DNA of 64,000 nucleotides from Bryoerythrophyllum caledonicum (Eukaryota > Streptophyta > Bryopsida > Pottiales > Pottiaceae), in the NCBI GenBank assembly GCA_963971425.1, contig OZ020518.1:12220190-12284189 (forward strand). The letters run 5' to 3'. This document shows positions 52,030-63,577 of the stretch, one piece after another (position 1 is the stretch's first letter; each line of letters begins with the position of its first letter). The notes beneath the pieces were generated by a model. It searched no databases, was not told the origin of the DNA, and worked only from the letters and a program-made list of their open reading frames with translations. The position numbers and the translations under genes are program-made.

Positions 52030-53154
52030 TTGAACAGTGTTCAAGGAATTCCAAGCTGGTTTCTTATAAGTTGGGGCGCTCACATATGGATATTTTATGC
52101 TTACTTGAGCCACATGTCCAAGACCTTGAAGAACTGCAATATGTTTGTAGTCGCTGACTTGATGAAGTCTTTCATGAAATTGCAAGTGATGAGTTTTGTT
52201 CCAGAGTTTGTTTACGTTGTTGCAGATTTTAAATCTTTCATTGATGGCTATATATGTGATGGTGCACAAAAACTTATTGTCCTTGGAGAGATGCACATCT
52301 TCAAATTCTACTTTGATAAAGAAGGTTGGCCCGTCATTCGCTATAAAGGTTTTGCAGTTGATCCGCATCTGCTACCTCAAAATAAACCCGCTATACGCCT
52401 TTGGAAGGTGGATGCTGCCAGACGTTCCATGATTCTTTCAAGCATTCCAAACCTTGTACCTTTTAAATGATTGTGGAGAGACAAGGATCCATTTGAAGCT
52501 GGTGAATATGTGAAAGCAAGGGTCAAGGCTTCCAAAGTGCTTGAAAAGAGGTCGTACATTACGTTTGGAACTTGAGGTTATAATGATTTTTGGGAACAAA
52601 GAATGAAAAATTTCGAGGGCTTTCAAAGAGATTTTCTATCATATATTGCCTTTTGGAGTGCAATATTTGTAGAACTTGATAAACCTCTTCTTCTCATTCC
52701 TTTGGCCTTGGTAGAAGACTTTTGGCCAAATCATGATTAGAGTGCAATAGTTCCAGATTCCTTATATCTCATTATTGCAAAAGATGTCACATCGGAAGAC
52801 GAGTAGCCTGAACAATATTGCGGCCCATGGACATCCAAGCCAAAGGAGTCTTTGAATCCATGGCGAGATGTGATATCAGGATAACAATTCCTACTTTGTC
52901 CTTCAGACCCTGAAATATATCATGTATGTTTAGGAAGAGCGCATCCTATAGTCAATAGAGAAGTTGGACATGACAACTATAGAAAGTTTGTGATTCAATT
53001 TTAGAAGCCAAGAAATGCGTTCAAAGACCACTCAAAGTAATACGAGGAATGTTGGACAGCGATGTGGAATCCGAAGCAACGCCGTCTAGAGCAAATGCAT
53101 GTAGATGCTATCTTGTTTTCCTCCTGGTCAAAGAAAATGAATACAAAAACTTGA
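52030..53154 (+). pseudogene. Transposon-like gene with seven in-frame stops and no frameshift
   Basis: One frame carries 375 codons of protein-like sequence (for example FKSFIDGYICDGAQKL, FAVDPHLLPQNKPAIRLWKV, YNDFWEQRMKNFEGFQRDF, PWTSKPKESLNPWRD, CWTAMWNPKQRRLEQM). It is broken by stops at 52468 (TGA), 52573 (TGA), 52738 (TAG), 52804 (TAG), 52882 (TAA), 53002 (TAG) and 53038 (TAA), before a TGA at 53152. No frameshift is needed until about 53140, where a coiled-coil-like stretch continues in another frame. Each stop is one C-to-T step from CGA, CAG or CAA. I do not recognise the family with certainty. Such a stop-only pattern fits methylation-driven decay of a silenced transposon. Confidence 0.6.
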
Positions 53155-53335
53155 ACAACTTAGAGAGGGATCAAAGAGCAGCTCTGGCTAACCAAGCAGC
53201 TGCAAACAAAGCGGACCCTTGACCATGTTGTCTTATTTGAGATTCTCTTTGATGGAAGCGTCAATCGAGCTTTTTCTTGTCATTCGATTCTACCAAAGGA
53301 TCTGCCAATCTCCTTCCTTATCTATCCAACCGAAG

Positions 53336-53455
53336 GATCCGCCGGTCTTCTTCCTGCTTATCAGTCCAATTGAAAGATCCGCCGGTCTTCTTCCTACTTA
53401 TCAGTCCAATTGAAAGATCCGCCGGTCTTCTTCCTGCGTTTGTACAAATCCACAT
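53336..53455 (+). repeat. 40-bp tandem repeat, about three units
   Basis: GATCCGCCGGTCTTCTTCCT recurs at 53336, 53376 and 53416 with a 40-bp period, plus a degenerate unit near 53298. Confidence 0.8.
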
Positions 53456-53484
53456 GCCTCCTGTCGTAGCATGCGTTGGCAAGT

Positions 53485-55072
53485 ATTCACATCTTAACAC
53501 AAAAGATACCCTAAGGTATTCGTTCCCACAGAGAGTCACTGTAAACAACAAAACTAACAAAGATCTAACTCTATACAATACTACACATACTCCACCAATT
53601 ACATTGAAAGAAAGAAAAGAAGGTTCTAAACCATAAAGGTCAAGTTTATGTACAATAACCCCTTCTTCCTCCCATGGAGGGACAACCAACCCCAAAGTGG
53701 GTACCGGGTAGGTGCCTACTTTGCTCGGACGGGAAAGACCCTCTCGGGTAGGTGCCTACTTCGCTCGGACGGGAAGGTCCCTCTCGGGTAGGTGCCTGCT
53801 TCGCTCGGACGGGAAGGACCCTCTCGGGTAGGTGCCTCGCTCGGACGGGAAGGACCCTCTCGGGTAGGTGCCTCGCTCGGACGGCAAGGACCCTCTCGGG
53901 TACGTGTCTACTTTGCTGGGACGGGAAGGACCCTCTCGGGACACTCTCTACATCCGGAATACATAGTATGCCGGAGGGGGGGGTTTATAACCACAACGAT
54001 AGTTGCGGACTCAAAGAGGTTTTGGGGGGGGGGTGTGTTTCTCAATCGTACGTCCTTACTTATATAGCTACTACATCCTACTTCCTTGAATGTTGGTGGT
54101 GAAATCCGGGATCCCCCTTGAGGAGATCCTTTAGGCCCTTTCCGATCCAGAGACTAAGGAGGTACGTCTAGTTTAGTGGGGAGGGGGCCTGCCGCTCCAC
54201 CTTCCGGACCCACCTAGCCTCTTCTATACTTGTAGAGACTCCGTAAGGGAAGTCCCGTAGGTCCTTATGTTTCCGGGAACTAGGAGACGCGTAATTTGTA
54301 TGAGGGAAGGGGACCATCCACCCCCCCGTCCGGGTCTATCTAGTCCCCCCACCCCACGTTGGGTACAACGTGGAGGTTGGGATTGCTTCCGGGTTTCTAC
54401 CTAGCCTTCACATCCAAAGCCGGTTAACGCTTAACCAACAAATAGAAGGTCACTAAAGACTAGCTAGACACCCTTCCACCCCTTTGCTCCCCCCTCGTCC
54501 TCCCCTAGACCTAGCGCTCTTAACCCTCCTCTACCTCCACACAGACTATTCTACCTGAGGAACCCGGGTATAATCACACTAGTCCTAAGGTAGAAGTCAC
54601 GCCCCTTTAACACCTCTAGTTGGCTCAACCCCAAAGTCCTACCTACACGGACTAATCTACTTGGTGGACCAAGGGACAACAACAAAGAAAGGTTAGAGTG
54701 AACTGAGGAGCGGACTACTTGAGATGGCACTTACAGTCTTTAACCGAATCCGAGCTCCCCAACCACGAAGGGCTTTGAGAGCGTAGGTTCTGAGTTTAAT
54801 TGAAAGCAAATACACATAACAAGCAGTCCAGAGAGGGCCCAAGGACTCCCCCCTTATACTGCTGCACACACACTAAAATCCAAACACGTCTACCTAACTA
54901 AAAACGGTGCCATAACTGCAGTTGCAAGCGGTGGCCGCCATTCCCCACCTACTTCACCAAAAAAGAGCGGTGCCCACTAAGTTGGCGACATTCACTACCC
55001 ATGACGGTGCATACACCGCCCCACTAACCCACGTGCCAAGTCAGCAAGGTCTATACCACTAATATGGCAACA
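53485..55072 (+). repeat. Dispersed repeat B, copy 2, with a longer interior
   Basis: Begins with the same ATTCACATCTTAACA block as 36246 and ends with ATGGCAACACAAAGT as at 37082. It holds a minisatellite at 53726-53945 and about 700 bp (54100-54800) absent from copy 1. It runs directly into family-2 element copy 2. No gene. Confidence 0.6.
53726..53945 (+). repeat. 36-41 bp minisatellite (CGGACGGGAAGGACCCTCTC)
   Basis: Six imperfect units at about 53726, 53767, 53807, 53844, 53880 and 53920, each ending in a GGTAGGTGCCT-type segment. ORFs on both strands here are repeat translations. Confidence 0.85.
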
Positions 55073-55243
55073 CAAAGTCAAAACAAAAAGTCCACCCGTG
55101 GGCCAATTCCCGGAATGAATAGTGACCTACAAACCAACACCTTGACCCCACAGGCGTAGGTGCTATTACTTCGCTCGGACATCTCACTACGAGGTACTCC
55201 TCCCGGCCTAGCGTCCTAGGCCACTTCTCTTTTCCTCCCTCCT

Positions 55244-57154
55244 CTAGCGCTTCTTGTGACTCCGGCTCGAGGTCGGGGTAGCCTCCGCCGAGGCAAGGAT
55301 CACCAAGGGAGCCAAGGTGACGGTCGTGGATGGTGGCGGTGCTACCACCGTGCGAGGAACGGCTCTCCATGCCGCCATGGTGTCCACCGCACCGGTAGAG
55401 GCCATGGTGACAACGGTTGGAGCCGGAAGGGGTATGTCACGAGGGGGAAGGACCGGCTCCAGTCGCGGGGTACTCATGATGAGGTCCGGCCCAGAGGTAC
55501 TTACCGGGAAGTGAACATGGGAGGACCCCTCACTCGCGGACTGCCCTCGAAGGCGCTCGCTCATCAAGAGGTGTACCACCACGGTGGGAAGCTCGGTGGC
55601 GCTATGCGGTGGCGGAGGAGGGAGTACCACCGGTGGAGGTATCACCACTACCTCCCGGCTCTCCAACCTTCCACTTGGTACTTGGGTGGTGATCACGGAG
55701 GGAGAAGGACCGGTGGATGTGCTTGGAGGCGGCATGGGAGAAGAGGGGTCACCGAGGTCTACCACGACCTTCCCCTTCATGTCCTTGGTGCCACGCTCCG
55801 CCGTCTCGACGTCCGAACGTGCTTCTCCTTCCTCACTTGAACTGTCGGAGTCCTCGAACTTGGGGAGGATATGGGTGAGGTTGCTTACCAACACCTTCAT
55901 GTTAGCGTAAGCCTCCTCCAACTTCACGATTTGCTCCATCATGAAGGCAATCACCCTCTTGCTCGAAACGTAACCATCTCTCTTCAACTTCGCGTGAAAC
56001 ATCTTGGCCTTTGCTACTGCATCCGCCGGGACGTACAAGGCCTCCCGCACCTGCTGCAACGCCGCCGCTGAGGTGTTGGCCTGAAGAAGAGCATCCCTAC
56101 AACTCTTCTCTGCCTCTAACGCCTTGCCCTTCATCTTGGCCATGTCCAAGGTGAGGCGGTGGACCTTCTGCTCCATACTACGGAGGTCACCTGCTCCTCC
56201 TACCTTGTCCTTAACTGCTGCCACTAACCCCTCACGCGGTGGGTTTCCTACCAAATTGCTTACCTGTCCCAGCGTCCTATCCGACTCATCCACATATATG
56301 CGGAGGGCTTCAACCAACTCGGAGGCCGGGTAAGTCCTACCTCCGAATTGAGCTGGGCCGGCGGTGGCGGCACGGATGGCTGCGCGGGTCCGGGTGGAAG
56401 GTGCCCCTCCGAATCTTGGTCATTGGCATTTAGGAGGTGCGGAAACCTCCTCAGCCGACTGTGAACCGCTGCTTACTCCATCCGATGCCGGCTCTGGTTC
56501 GGAGTCGGTACCTTCAAACTTCTTGAGCATGAGCTGCGTTCCATACATAATGTCCTCCTCCGGGGTGGTCACCTTGAAGTGATGGTAGAGGTGGATAAGG
56601 AATGGACATAGGGTGGAGCGCCGGGTGCTGTTGACACTCTTGGTCAACCGAAGCACCACCTCCTTCATATTAATGGCCCAGTTCACAGGTCTCTCCCCAA
56701 GATAGGATCCATAGATGGTGTTTGCTAGAGTGACGGTGACTCGGGTGGGCTTTTCAGGGTGAAAGATGGGTATCATGAAGGAGAAGACTCTCTTGGCTTG
56801 GGGATCCGCACAGTCCTGCACCGCATACCCGTTTTTGGAGTCCTTGGCGCCAAATCGCCCTTGGGCGTACTCCTTCTTCAAACTCGTCCATCCTGCCCCC
56901 TGTCGTGGAAACCCGTACACTTCTTGCCATATCCCCATCGTCCATCTATCCGGACAAGCCCGGATGCTACTTCCTTCTGGTTCCGGTAAGGGAACCTGTC
57001 GGAGCTCTTGCACGGTGGATTCTATGCTAAAGCTCCAGCAGAACTCAAGAAGAGGGTGGCATCCCATGCGCAAGAGATCTTTCTTGAGCTCGGTGAGCTC
57101 AAGGGGATCCTTGGGTAGGAGCGAGGAGATATCCTTGGCCAAAGGGAGAGCCAT
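55244..57154 (-). CDS. Family-2 coiled-coil transposon protein with one in-frame TGA (copy 2)
   Basis: Same 636-codon frame as copy 1, with the identical internal TGA (56420-56422). The 357-codon second part is identical in translation to copy 1. The first part differs almost only within its first 35 residues (LPLAKDISSLLPKDPLEL against LLLAKEIAPLITKDPHQL) and by one later M/T change. That concentration of differences at the 5' end marks the edge of a converted or recombined tract. Domain content is as for copy 1. Confidence 0.55.
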
Positions 57155-57369
57155 GGTAAGAGGAAGGGTAAGGCGTGTTGGTTAATTCTTATGGAAGTAG
57201 CTTACCTTCGATTGTTGGTCTAGCTTTAACCGGATTGTTTTAAGTGTGTTGGTCTTCCTTCAAGTCGTCTTGCCTTCCTCGTGCTGCCCGGTACTCCGCT
57301 CTGAGCCTTCTTTCCAAGTGTCCACTGCTCGCTTTGACCCTCACAGCCTCTACCGCTCTGTTGCCCTTG

Positions 57370-57800
57370 GGCCTCTCGGCTCTCGGCTTCCGCTCTGGAC
57401 TGCTGCCTCTCGGCTTCCGCTATGGACTGCTGCCTCTCGGCTCTCGGCTACTGCCTCTCGGCTCTCGGTCTCGACTATTGCCTCTCTTGCTCGAGGTCCG
57501 CCCCAGAGGTCCGCCCCAGGGATTTGCTCCAGGGATCCAGTTACACAGCTGCAGTCGCTCCAGTTGCACTTTCACAGCTGCAGTCGCTCCTCGTCTGCTC
57601 CTATTGCACACTCACAGCTGCATTCGCTCCTCGTCCGCTCCGATTGCACACTCACAGCTGCATTCGCTCCTCGTCCGCTCCGATTGCACACTCACAGCCG
57701 CAGTCGCTCCTCGTCCGCTCCGATTGCACACTCACAGCCGCAGTCGCTCCTCGTCCGCTCTGATTGCATACTCATAGCCGCAATCGCTCCTCGTCCGCTC
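57370..57800 (+). repeat. Minisatellites upstream of family-2 copy 2, including a 40-bp unit
   Basis: CTCTCGGCTTCCGCT-type units occur at about 57370-57480. Then come 40-bp units starting CACAGCTGCATTCGCTCCTC at 57613, 57653, 57693 and 57733. They sit where copy 1 carries the GGCTCCGCTCA array. ORFs here are repeat translations. Confidence 0.8.
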
Positions 57801-58401
57801 CGTTTGCACATGAGCTCCTGCTCGGCACGGCTTTATCGCCACAGGGATCTGCTCCATGCTCCGAGTATTTTGCTTTGGGCTTCTAGTGGCTGGCCTAGAT
57901 TTGGCTCCTACTTTATCACATCCGTTCCGCTCAGCCGTATCCGGTCTAGTCAGCCGTATCCGTTCCAATCAGCCCTTGCCTTGACTTACCCGGCCCGGCT
58001 TTATCCGGCCCGGCCTGCTCGGTCCGGCCTGCTCCATCCGGCCATGTCCTTCCCCGGCCGGTCCTATCCGGGGATTCGCTCCGGGAATCTGCTCCGGGAG
58101 TCAGCTCCGGGAGTCCGCTCCGAGAGTGTGCTCCGGGATTGACTTCGGCCCGGGATAACTTGGTCACCTCCGGTTGAGGTGCCTCGGTGGTCCCGGGCTC
58201 AAGTTGGGGTTCTTGGTCTTGAGGTAAAAAAAAGGACCGCCTTACCTTTATTAAGGATTTTATTATAGTCCTTAAATATTCCTATGGTAATCCTACTTAA
58301 GCGCCAATCCAAACCTTAACTACTTCTCTAACTTACCTATTTTGTGAACCATTAACCATCCTAGTTAATCAACTTGAAATTTCTGAAAATTCAGCGTGCG
58401 A

Positions 58402-60091
58402 CACCTTCTAAATTAGAAGCACTTGCATTAGCAATTATTCCAATTTCCCCAATAATAGCCAAATTATGTCATCCCTCTTCAAATTCTTTTGTTTTGACTA
58501 GAACCATCTATATGCTAGAAATTTTGTTTTAAAAGCTTAATATGAAGTTTTTTACTCCCTTCCTCTACTTGCGTGTTTTTTTGACGCATCATCTTTGAAT
58601 AGCAACAAACTTTTGTATGTTATCATTTTGACGTTGCTTTGAAATATCCTCCGGTCGCAGATCATCATTCTTCTTCTCTTGATGCCATTTTTGTTGTTGT
58701 CATTCATTTCTATCTAGTAGCTAAAAGTAATTAATTTCTATTATACTTTTGCACTTTTACATGGAAAAAAAGTCAAATATTCAGCTAAATTTCAAAAGTC
58801 AAGATTGTTCAAAGTCCAAATTTAACCAAATTATGGCAAGGAAAGTAACTCATTGTTCCAACATAAGTATAGGAGATGGAGTATAAACTCTAAGTGTTAC
58901 ACAATAAATTAAAGTAAATTTACAAGAAATGGAAGGTTGTTGTAAAGCTCAACTGACAGAGGGATCCTTTAGTAATCCGAGCTCTAATAGCATATATTTA
59001 AGTAGTCGTAGTTAAGAAGCTTGTGGTTGGATATTGGGTCGGTAATCACAATTGCAAGAGCGTGTACTTAAGTTGTTGCAGTCAAGAAGGTCGTGATTGG
59101 ATGTTGGGTTGGAAGGAGCGGTCCGCTTGCTGTAGGTGTGTAATGGTCAGTCTGACCTTTCTGGTGGTGACGCGCTACATGGCTTTTGCTCATTGGACTG
59201 CAAAGTTGATGATGTTACTTTAAAAATAAATACAATACTCAAAGCAAGCATATGCTCTAAATACATGAGCAAGGAATTTTGTGATTGGATTGAAGTCTTT
59301 ATGTATTGGTCTTCAAGAATTGAGTAAAAATTAATAGGTATAGTTTGGCGCATTTGTAATTCATTGTCAGATGTGAAATCATTGAGTTGTAAGCAAAGGA
59401 AATTCTCCAAATTCCTTCGACCAAGCAAATGTTCATCAACCATGAACAAATATGGTTGATGAACAAGCTTGAAGTTGGCAAAGATTGCCTTCATCTCAAC
59501 CATAAACGATGCCGAACAAGAATTGCGGGAATTGATTTGATGCCTTTGGCAGCAACCCTGCGAGATTAAAGTCTTGTGATTCTTGGCAGGGTATGGTTGC
59601 AAGGGTGAAACTTAATTTAATTGGCTGAAAGTAAGCTCTCAAAGTGATGCTTGCAACATAATTTGACTCATGATGGGGAAACTTACCAGAACCAGACATA
59701 GTTAAGGATGGAGAGATTGGAAGCTTAACCTCGATCCAATGGGTGGTGGTGCATGACTGTAACATGTTTGGTGGAGTGATTTGTCTGGTCATTCCGATAA
59801 CAAATGAGACTTCAGCCATCCTAAAGGAAATAGACTTGGATAAAGCAGCAAGGAAAGAAGTCAATGTTTGAGATGTCTATTGACAATTTCTATAAAACAA
59901 GTGACAAGGTGTAGAATAAGTGGGAGCCCTGAACTCGCTTGAAAAACAACTATATTTCAAAAGTTAATTTACTTATTCAATAAGGTGGTTGCAGGGTTGA
60001 AGTCTGAATATGTGGGGTTACTGATTGCATTTATATTGATTCTATGTATGAATGATTAATGTCCTATTTGGTATGATTGTTATCAAGTAAA
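58402..60091. other. AT-rich stretch without a supported gene
   Basis: Several short ORFs on both strands, none coding-like. A loose local repeat of a TTGGATATTGGGTCGG / TTGGATGTTGGGTTGG segment is visible at about 59024 and 59095. Confidence 0.5.
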
Positions 60092-60729
60092 TATGGAGTT
60101 TCACAATGAAGATAACGATTCTGCTTGTGAGCAACCGACGCAGCAGGAGTCGGCATTCAAAGGTAATACAATGCATATATTTTGATGCTCTATATTCTCA
60201 TATATGCATTTCTACTATATGGTAACGGTTTTGCAAATTTGTAAAGATGTCCATGGATTTCCCGGCAAGCACGGGGTAGGAGATATGAGTAACGCTTTAA
60301 AACACCTTGGAACCCTAGAGCTAAAGCTAATGTTGCCAGTATACCCTGAGTAGGTGTTAAACAAGCTTGTCAAAAAGGAGGCAGTGAACACGCTGACACT
60401 GCTTGAGGCATTACGATCAAGCCTATTACGAAGTTGAGGATTGATATACTGTTGTGTTGAATGATATCTTCACCAATTGTGAGATTGTATTAGACTTGGG
60501 AGCCCACTTTGTTTTGAATGGATATATTGACGGAAGTGGCGTGTTCTACGTCGCCATTGATGACAATGAAGGCAAGACAACAGATGTTATAGATGACATT
60601 GTGATTTCCTCAAGTCCTCAATGGATTGAGGCCAATGCAAGATTCAAGGAGAAACTGCATAAAGATGGTAACTTAAAGAAGTTATCTGGAAAGATGTTTT
60701 GTGTGTGGCAGAGCAACCAGCGCCTCTAA
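60092..60729 (+). pseudogene. Degenerate transposon-like gene remnant
   Basis: Coding-like pieces in order: MEFHNEDNDSACEQP from the ATG at 60092 to a possible donor after 60161 (AAAG/GTAATA); DVHGFPGKHGVGDMSNAL at about 60247-60354, then an in-frame TAG; LVKKEAVNTLTLLEAL; and 60448-60729 with GAHFVLNGYIDG, DDIVISSSPQWIEANARFKE and KMFCVWQSNQRL before TAA. From memory the last block recalls a segment in the C-terminal half of streptophyte transposon proteins, but I cannot name the family. Stops in several places make it a relic. Confidence 0.4.
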
Positions 60730-61321
60730 ATGCAGTTGCCCATAACCAACGGTGATCACGCCATAGACCCCACGTGACATTACTGACGCATTTATCATCA
60801 TTGGCGTCCAGGGCTCCGTTATGACGCTACTGGCTATTCATCATCAAGGCAATTGATAAGTATTCCGAACCAAAGAAGTTGATGATGTCTTAAGTCCACT
60901 GGTGGAAAAGAATGAACAAATTTTATTATGCACATTTCAATTTTGTAGGAAGAATAAGACGTCTCATGTTAAGACCAATTTGATACATAAGTTGTACCAA
61001 TTTCAAAACATTGCAGGTTAGCCTCTCTTATATTTTGATAAGGTAGTACCTGCAAGCGTTGTCTATCGTGACATTGTGACAATGATGCATCATCATGACA
61101 AGTTGTGTTATAACACACCCTCAATAAAATCAACACAATAAAATCAACGTAGGATTAAAGACTGTCTTTACCCCTATGAAGGATAAGTTAGTTACCTCTT
61201 TGCCATCGTGGCCATCTGGTGGTATGGATATCTGAAGTTGCTATCCAAAACAACAATCATATCCTACGTGTGTACCACCATGTTATTGCGGTGGTTTAAC
61301 TCCCTATTCTTGTTTGCTTTA
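60730..61321. other. Degenerate stretch without a supported gene
   Basis: Possibly further decayed sequence of the preceding relic; stops in all frames. Confidence 0.4.
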
Positions 61322-61420
61322 GTACGCGCCTTGTCTGCAATTTGTCCACATCATGTCTGCGCCTTGTCCGCATTCTATTTGCGTCTTGTCTGCACCCTAT
61401 CTTCACCATGTCCGCGCCTT
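61322..61420 (+). repeat. Decayed 11-bp array (related to arrays 1-4)
   Basis: Nine consecutive 11-bp units (GTACGCGCCTT, GTCTGCAATTT, GTCCACATCAT, GTCTGCGCCTT, GTCCGCATTCT and so on) keep exact spacing while many CG positions have become TG or CA. Confidence 0.75.
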
Positions 61421-61794
61421 GCTTGGGACATCCGAAGCCCATCCTTGCGTCCGACCCCCGCATCTTTGAGCGGACAAGGCGGGCGGAATTCTTGCTAAAA
61501 TGTCATTTGTGAGACATTTTCAACATCCGCATATTGCAAGGATGTAAAACATGTGTTTGGAGGTGTGTTTTGATCTACTATTAGGGTATTTGTAGCCAAA
61601 ATATTTGTTCATGATCATGTCTAGGTCGAGCCAATTTCTTCTACTTCGTAAGGTTGTAGCAAAAAAATGATTCTTCAATTGTTCCTTGTGAAGACATTTT
61701 TGGCATCATCATTTCATAAAGATTTTGAAAACTTCTTTTTTAATGTCATTTGAATCAAATATGAGGCTACTAGAGCCTCTTAAATGTGGCCATA

Positions 61795-61985
61795 TGCTTC
61801 CACTCTACCTCTTCTATCTATCCAACTTTGAGACCCTCTCCCTCTCTTCACTCCTTCTCCTTCTCCATCCCTCTTATTCCCACTTCTTCTCTTGGCCTCT
61901 CCTTCCCTTCTACTTCCTTGTCCTCTCCTTCCTCCTCTCTCCTCCTTCCACTCCATTTCTTCTTTCTCCTTTGCTCTTTGCGGGA
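61795..61985 (+). repeat. Long polypyrimidine tract
   Basis: About 190 bp of mostly C and T on the plus strand, densest at 61835-61979. Short Leu/Ser/Pro/Phe-rich ORFs here are compositional. Confidence 0.75.
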
Positions 61986-63100
61986 AGTCGTCCCCACAAG
62001 GTTTGGAAAATTACCTTAAATCTGGAAGAAAGTAGACAAAAATGAAAAAAAATAGTAGTAAGACTAGGATAAAGTAGGCATAACAGGTAGGAATAGGAAT
62101 AAAGAAATCACCTTGTTGCTTAAATCCTTAAAAGGGGATATTCCTGCAAAAGTTCAAAAGTGACAAAACTGGTTCCGAAGCTGTCCAAATCCTAACAGTC
62201 ATCATTATGACCTTAACGACCATTTGTACGTCGAACCTAGTATAAAGCAGTTCTGACAGGAGGAAGAAGGGTTCGCCATTTTTTGTTTTTTCGTTCTCTC
62301 TCTCTCTCTCTCTCTCTCTACTTGTACATATGGATGTATTCATCAATACCTCTCGACTTACTGAAAATACATGATAAGTCTATTTAAACCTCACTACTAC
62401 TAAGGTAGCGACACCCATAAACGTCCTTGTCTCCATGGGCGTGACCTATAATTGTACCTATTGCTGACCTTTTCGGACCCATACTAGCTGATTGTTATGA
62501 AAAAGAGACGGTAATGGGTGACCATTGAAATGTAATTTATTGCCGATTGGTTGGAAATAGGTGTTGTATGTCATGGTGCAAAGTGCATAGTGTTTTAATG
62601 GAATAATATTGTAAGATGGTTGAGCGGTTGGTTTGGAGTGATTTGCATGGCAAATTAAGGGACTAATGGCTGGTTAAAGGTGCATTCTGAGGTGGATTTC
62701 TGTGTTCATAAAGTTGGATATGGGATTTGTGATGGCAGCTTAAGATAAATCAACTATCATAAATATGAGGGTTGCGTGGCGGTTATGAAGGTGGACGCTC
62801 TTAGTATAAGGTGCTAGCAAAATACAATAACTAATGCAGTGGTTTAAGTTAGGTCCTCTCCGTAATTAGCAGCTCTAATCTCCCATTTATCTTTGAATAT
62901 GTTTTGGATATTTGCTTCACTTTCAACGTCAAGATGTCCTCAAATGTCATAGAGAGTGAGGAATACATAGAGAGAAGCTTCAATGAGCCACAGTCATGGA
63001 CACCAGAGTTACAACAATATGGACATCTAAATTCTGGAATATGGTCCCCTTATTTTGATCCCCAGAGTGAAACAAAGCTTCCATGAGAGTCAAGAGCGGT
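61986..63100. other. AT-rich stretch without a supported gene
   Basis: Contains a (CT)13 microsatellite at 62294-62319. No ORF of coding character. Confidence 0.5.
62294..62319 (+). repeat. (CT)n microsatellite
   Basis: About 13 uninterrupted CT dinucleotides. Confidence 0.9.
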
Positions 63101-63370
63101 GTCACTAGTTTAGATTCTTTGTGCAGAAACCAATAGCGGCAAGAGCTCTCCAAGGGGAGTTCGATGGCTGGCGGAGCAGTGCACAGGAGGCTGCGACGCG
63201 AAGGCGGGGGGAGGCCAGCAAAGGCAGGAGCAGCGACATTTTTCGCAGCGCGGAGGGAGGTCGGGAGAGCCTACAGACTCGCCGTGGGCCACTGGCTGGG
63301 AATGTGGTCGTAGCAGTGACAGACTGCGTACTCACCAGCGTGGAGAGACTCAGAGGGTGCCATCGTTGGG

Positions 63371-63490
63371 GGAGGTGCACTATAATCAGCAGCGGAGGGA
63401 GGCTCGAGGGGTCGGATCGATGGAGGAGGTGCACTGTAATCAGCAGCAGCAAAGAGAAACTCGAGGGGTCGGATCAGTGGAAGAAGTGCG
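63371..63490 (+). repeat. About 54-bp tandem repeat, two and a half units
   Basis: GGAGGTGCACTATAATCAGC at 63371 recurs with small changes at 63425 and partly at 63479. The 129-codon ORF across it (63121-63510) starts at TTG and overlaps an opposite-strand ORF; I do not support it as a gene. Confidence 0.65.
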
Positions 63491-63577
63491 GGCTTCGCAG
63501 CCTGCGGTGACAGTAAGCAAAAAAGACGGACATGGACATGGACTAATTCACAGCTAGAGGCGGCAATTGCTGCCATC

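Larger units (their letters stand above)
55070..58401 (-). mobile_element. Family-2 repeat element, copy 2
   Basis: Second direct copy of the element at 42912-46447. It is nearly identical from 55070 to about 57095, then sharply different until the shared terminal ~250 bp ending CAGCGTGCGAC at 58401. Confidence 0.6.

Noticed and set aside
57246-58142. 298-codon plus-strand ORF upstream of family-2 copy 2
   Set aside because: Covers minisatellites and has repetitive composition with no domain-like features.
63121-63510. 129-codon ORF as a gene
   Set aside because: Starts at TTG, overlaps an opposite ORF of similar length, and covers an imperfect 54-bp tandem repeat.
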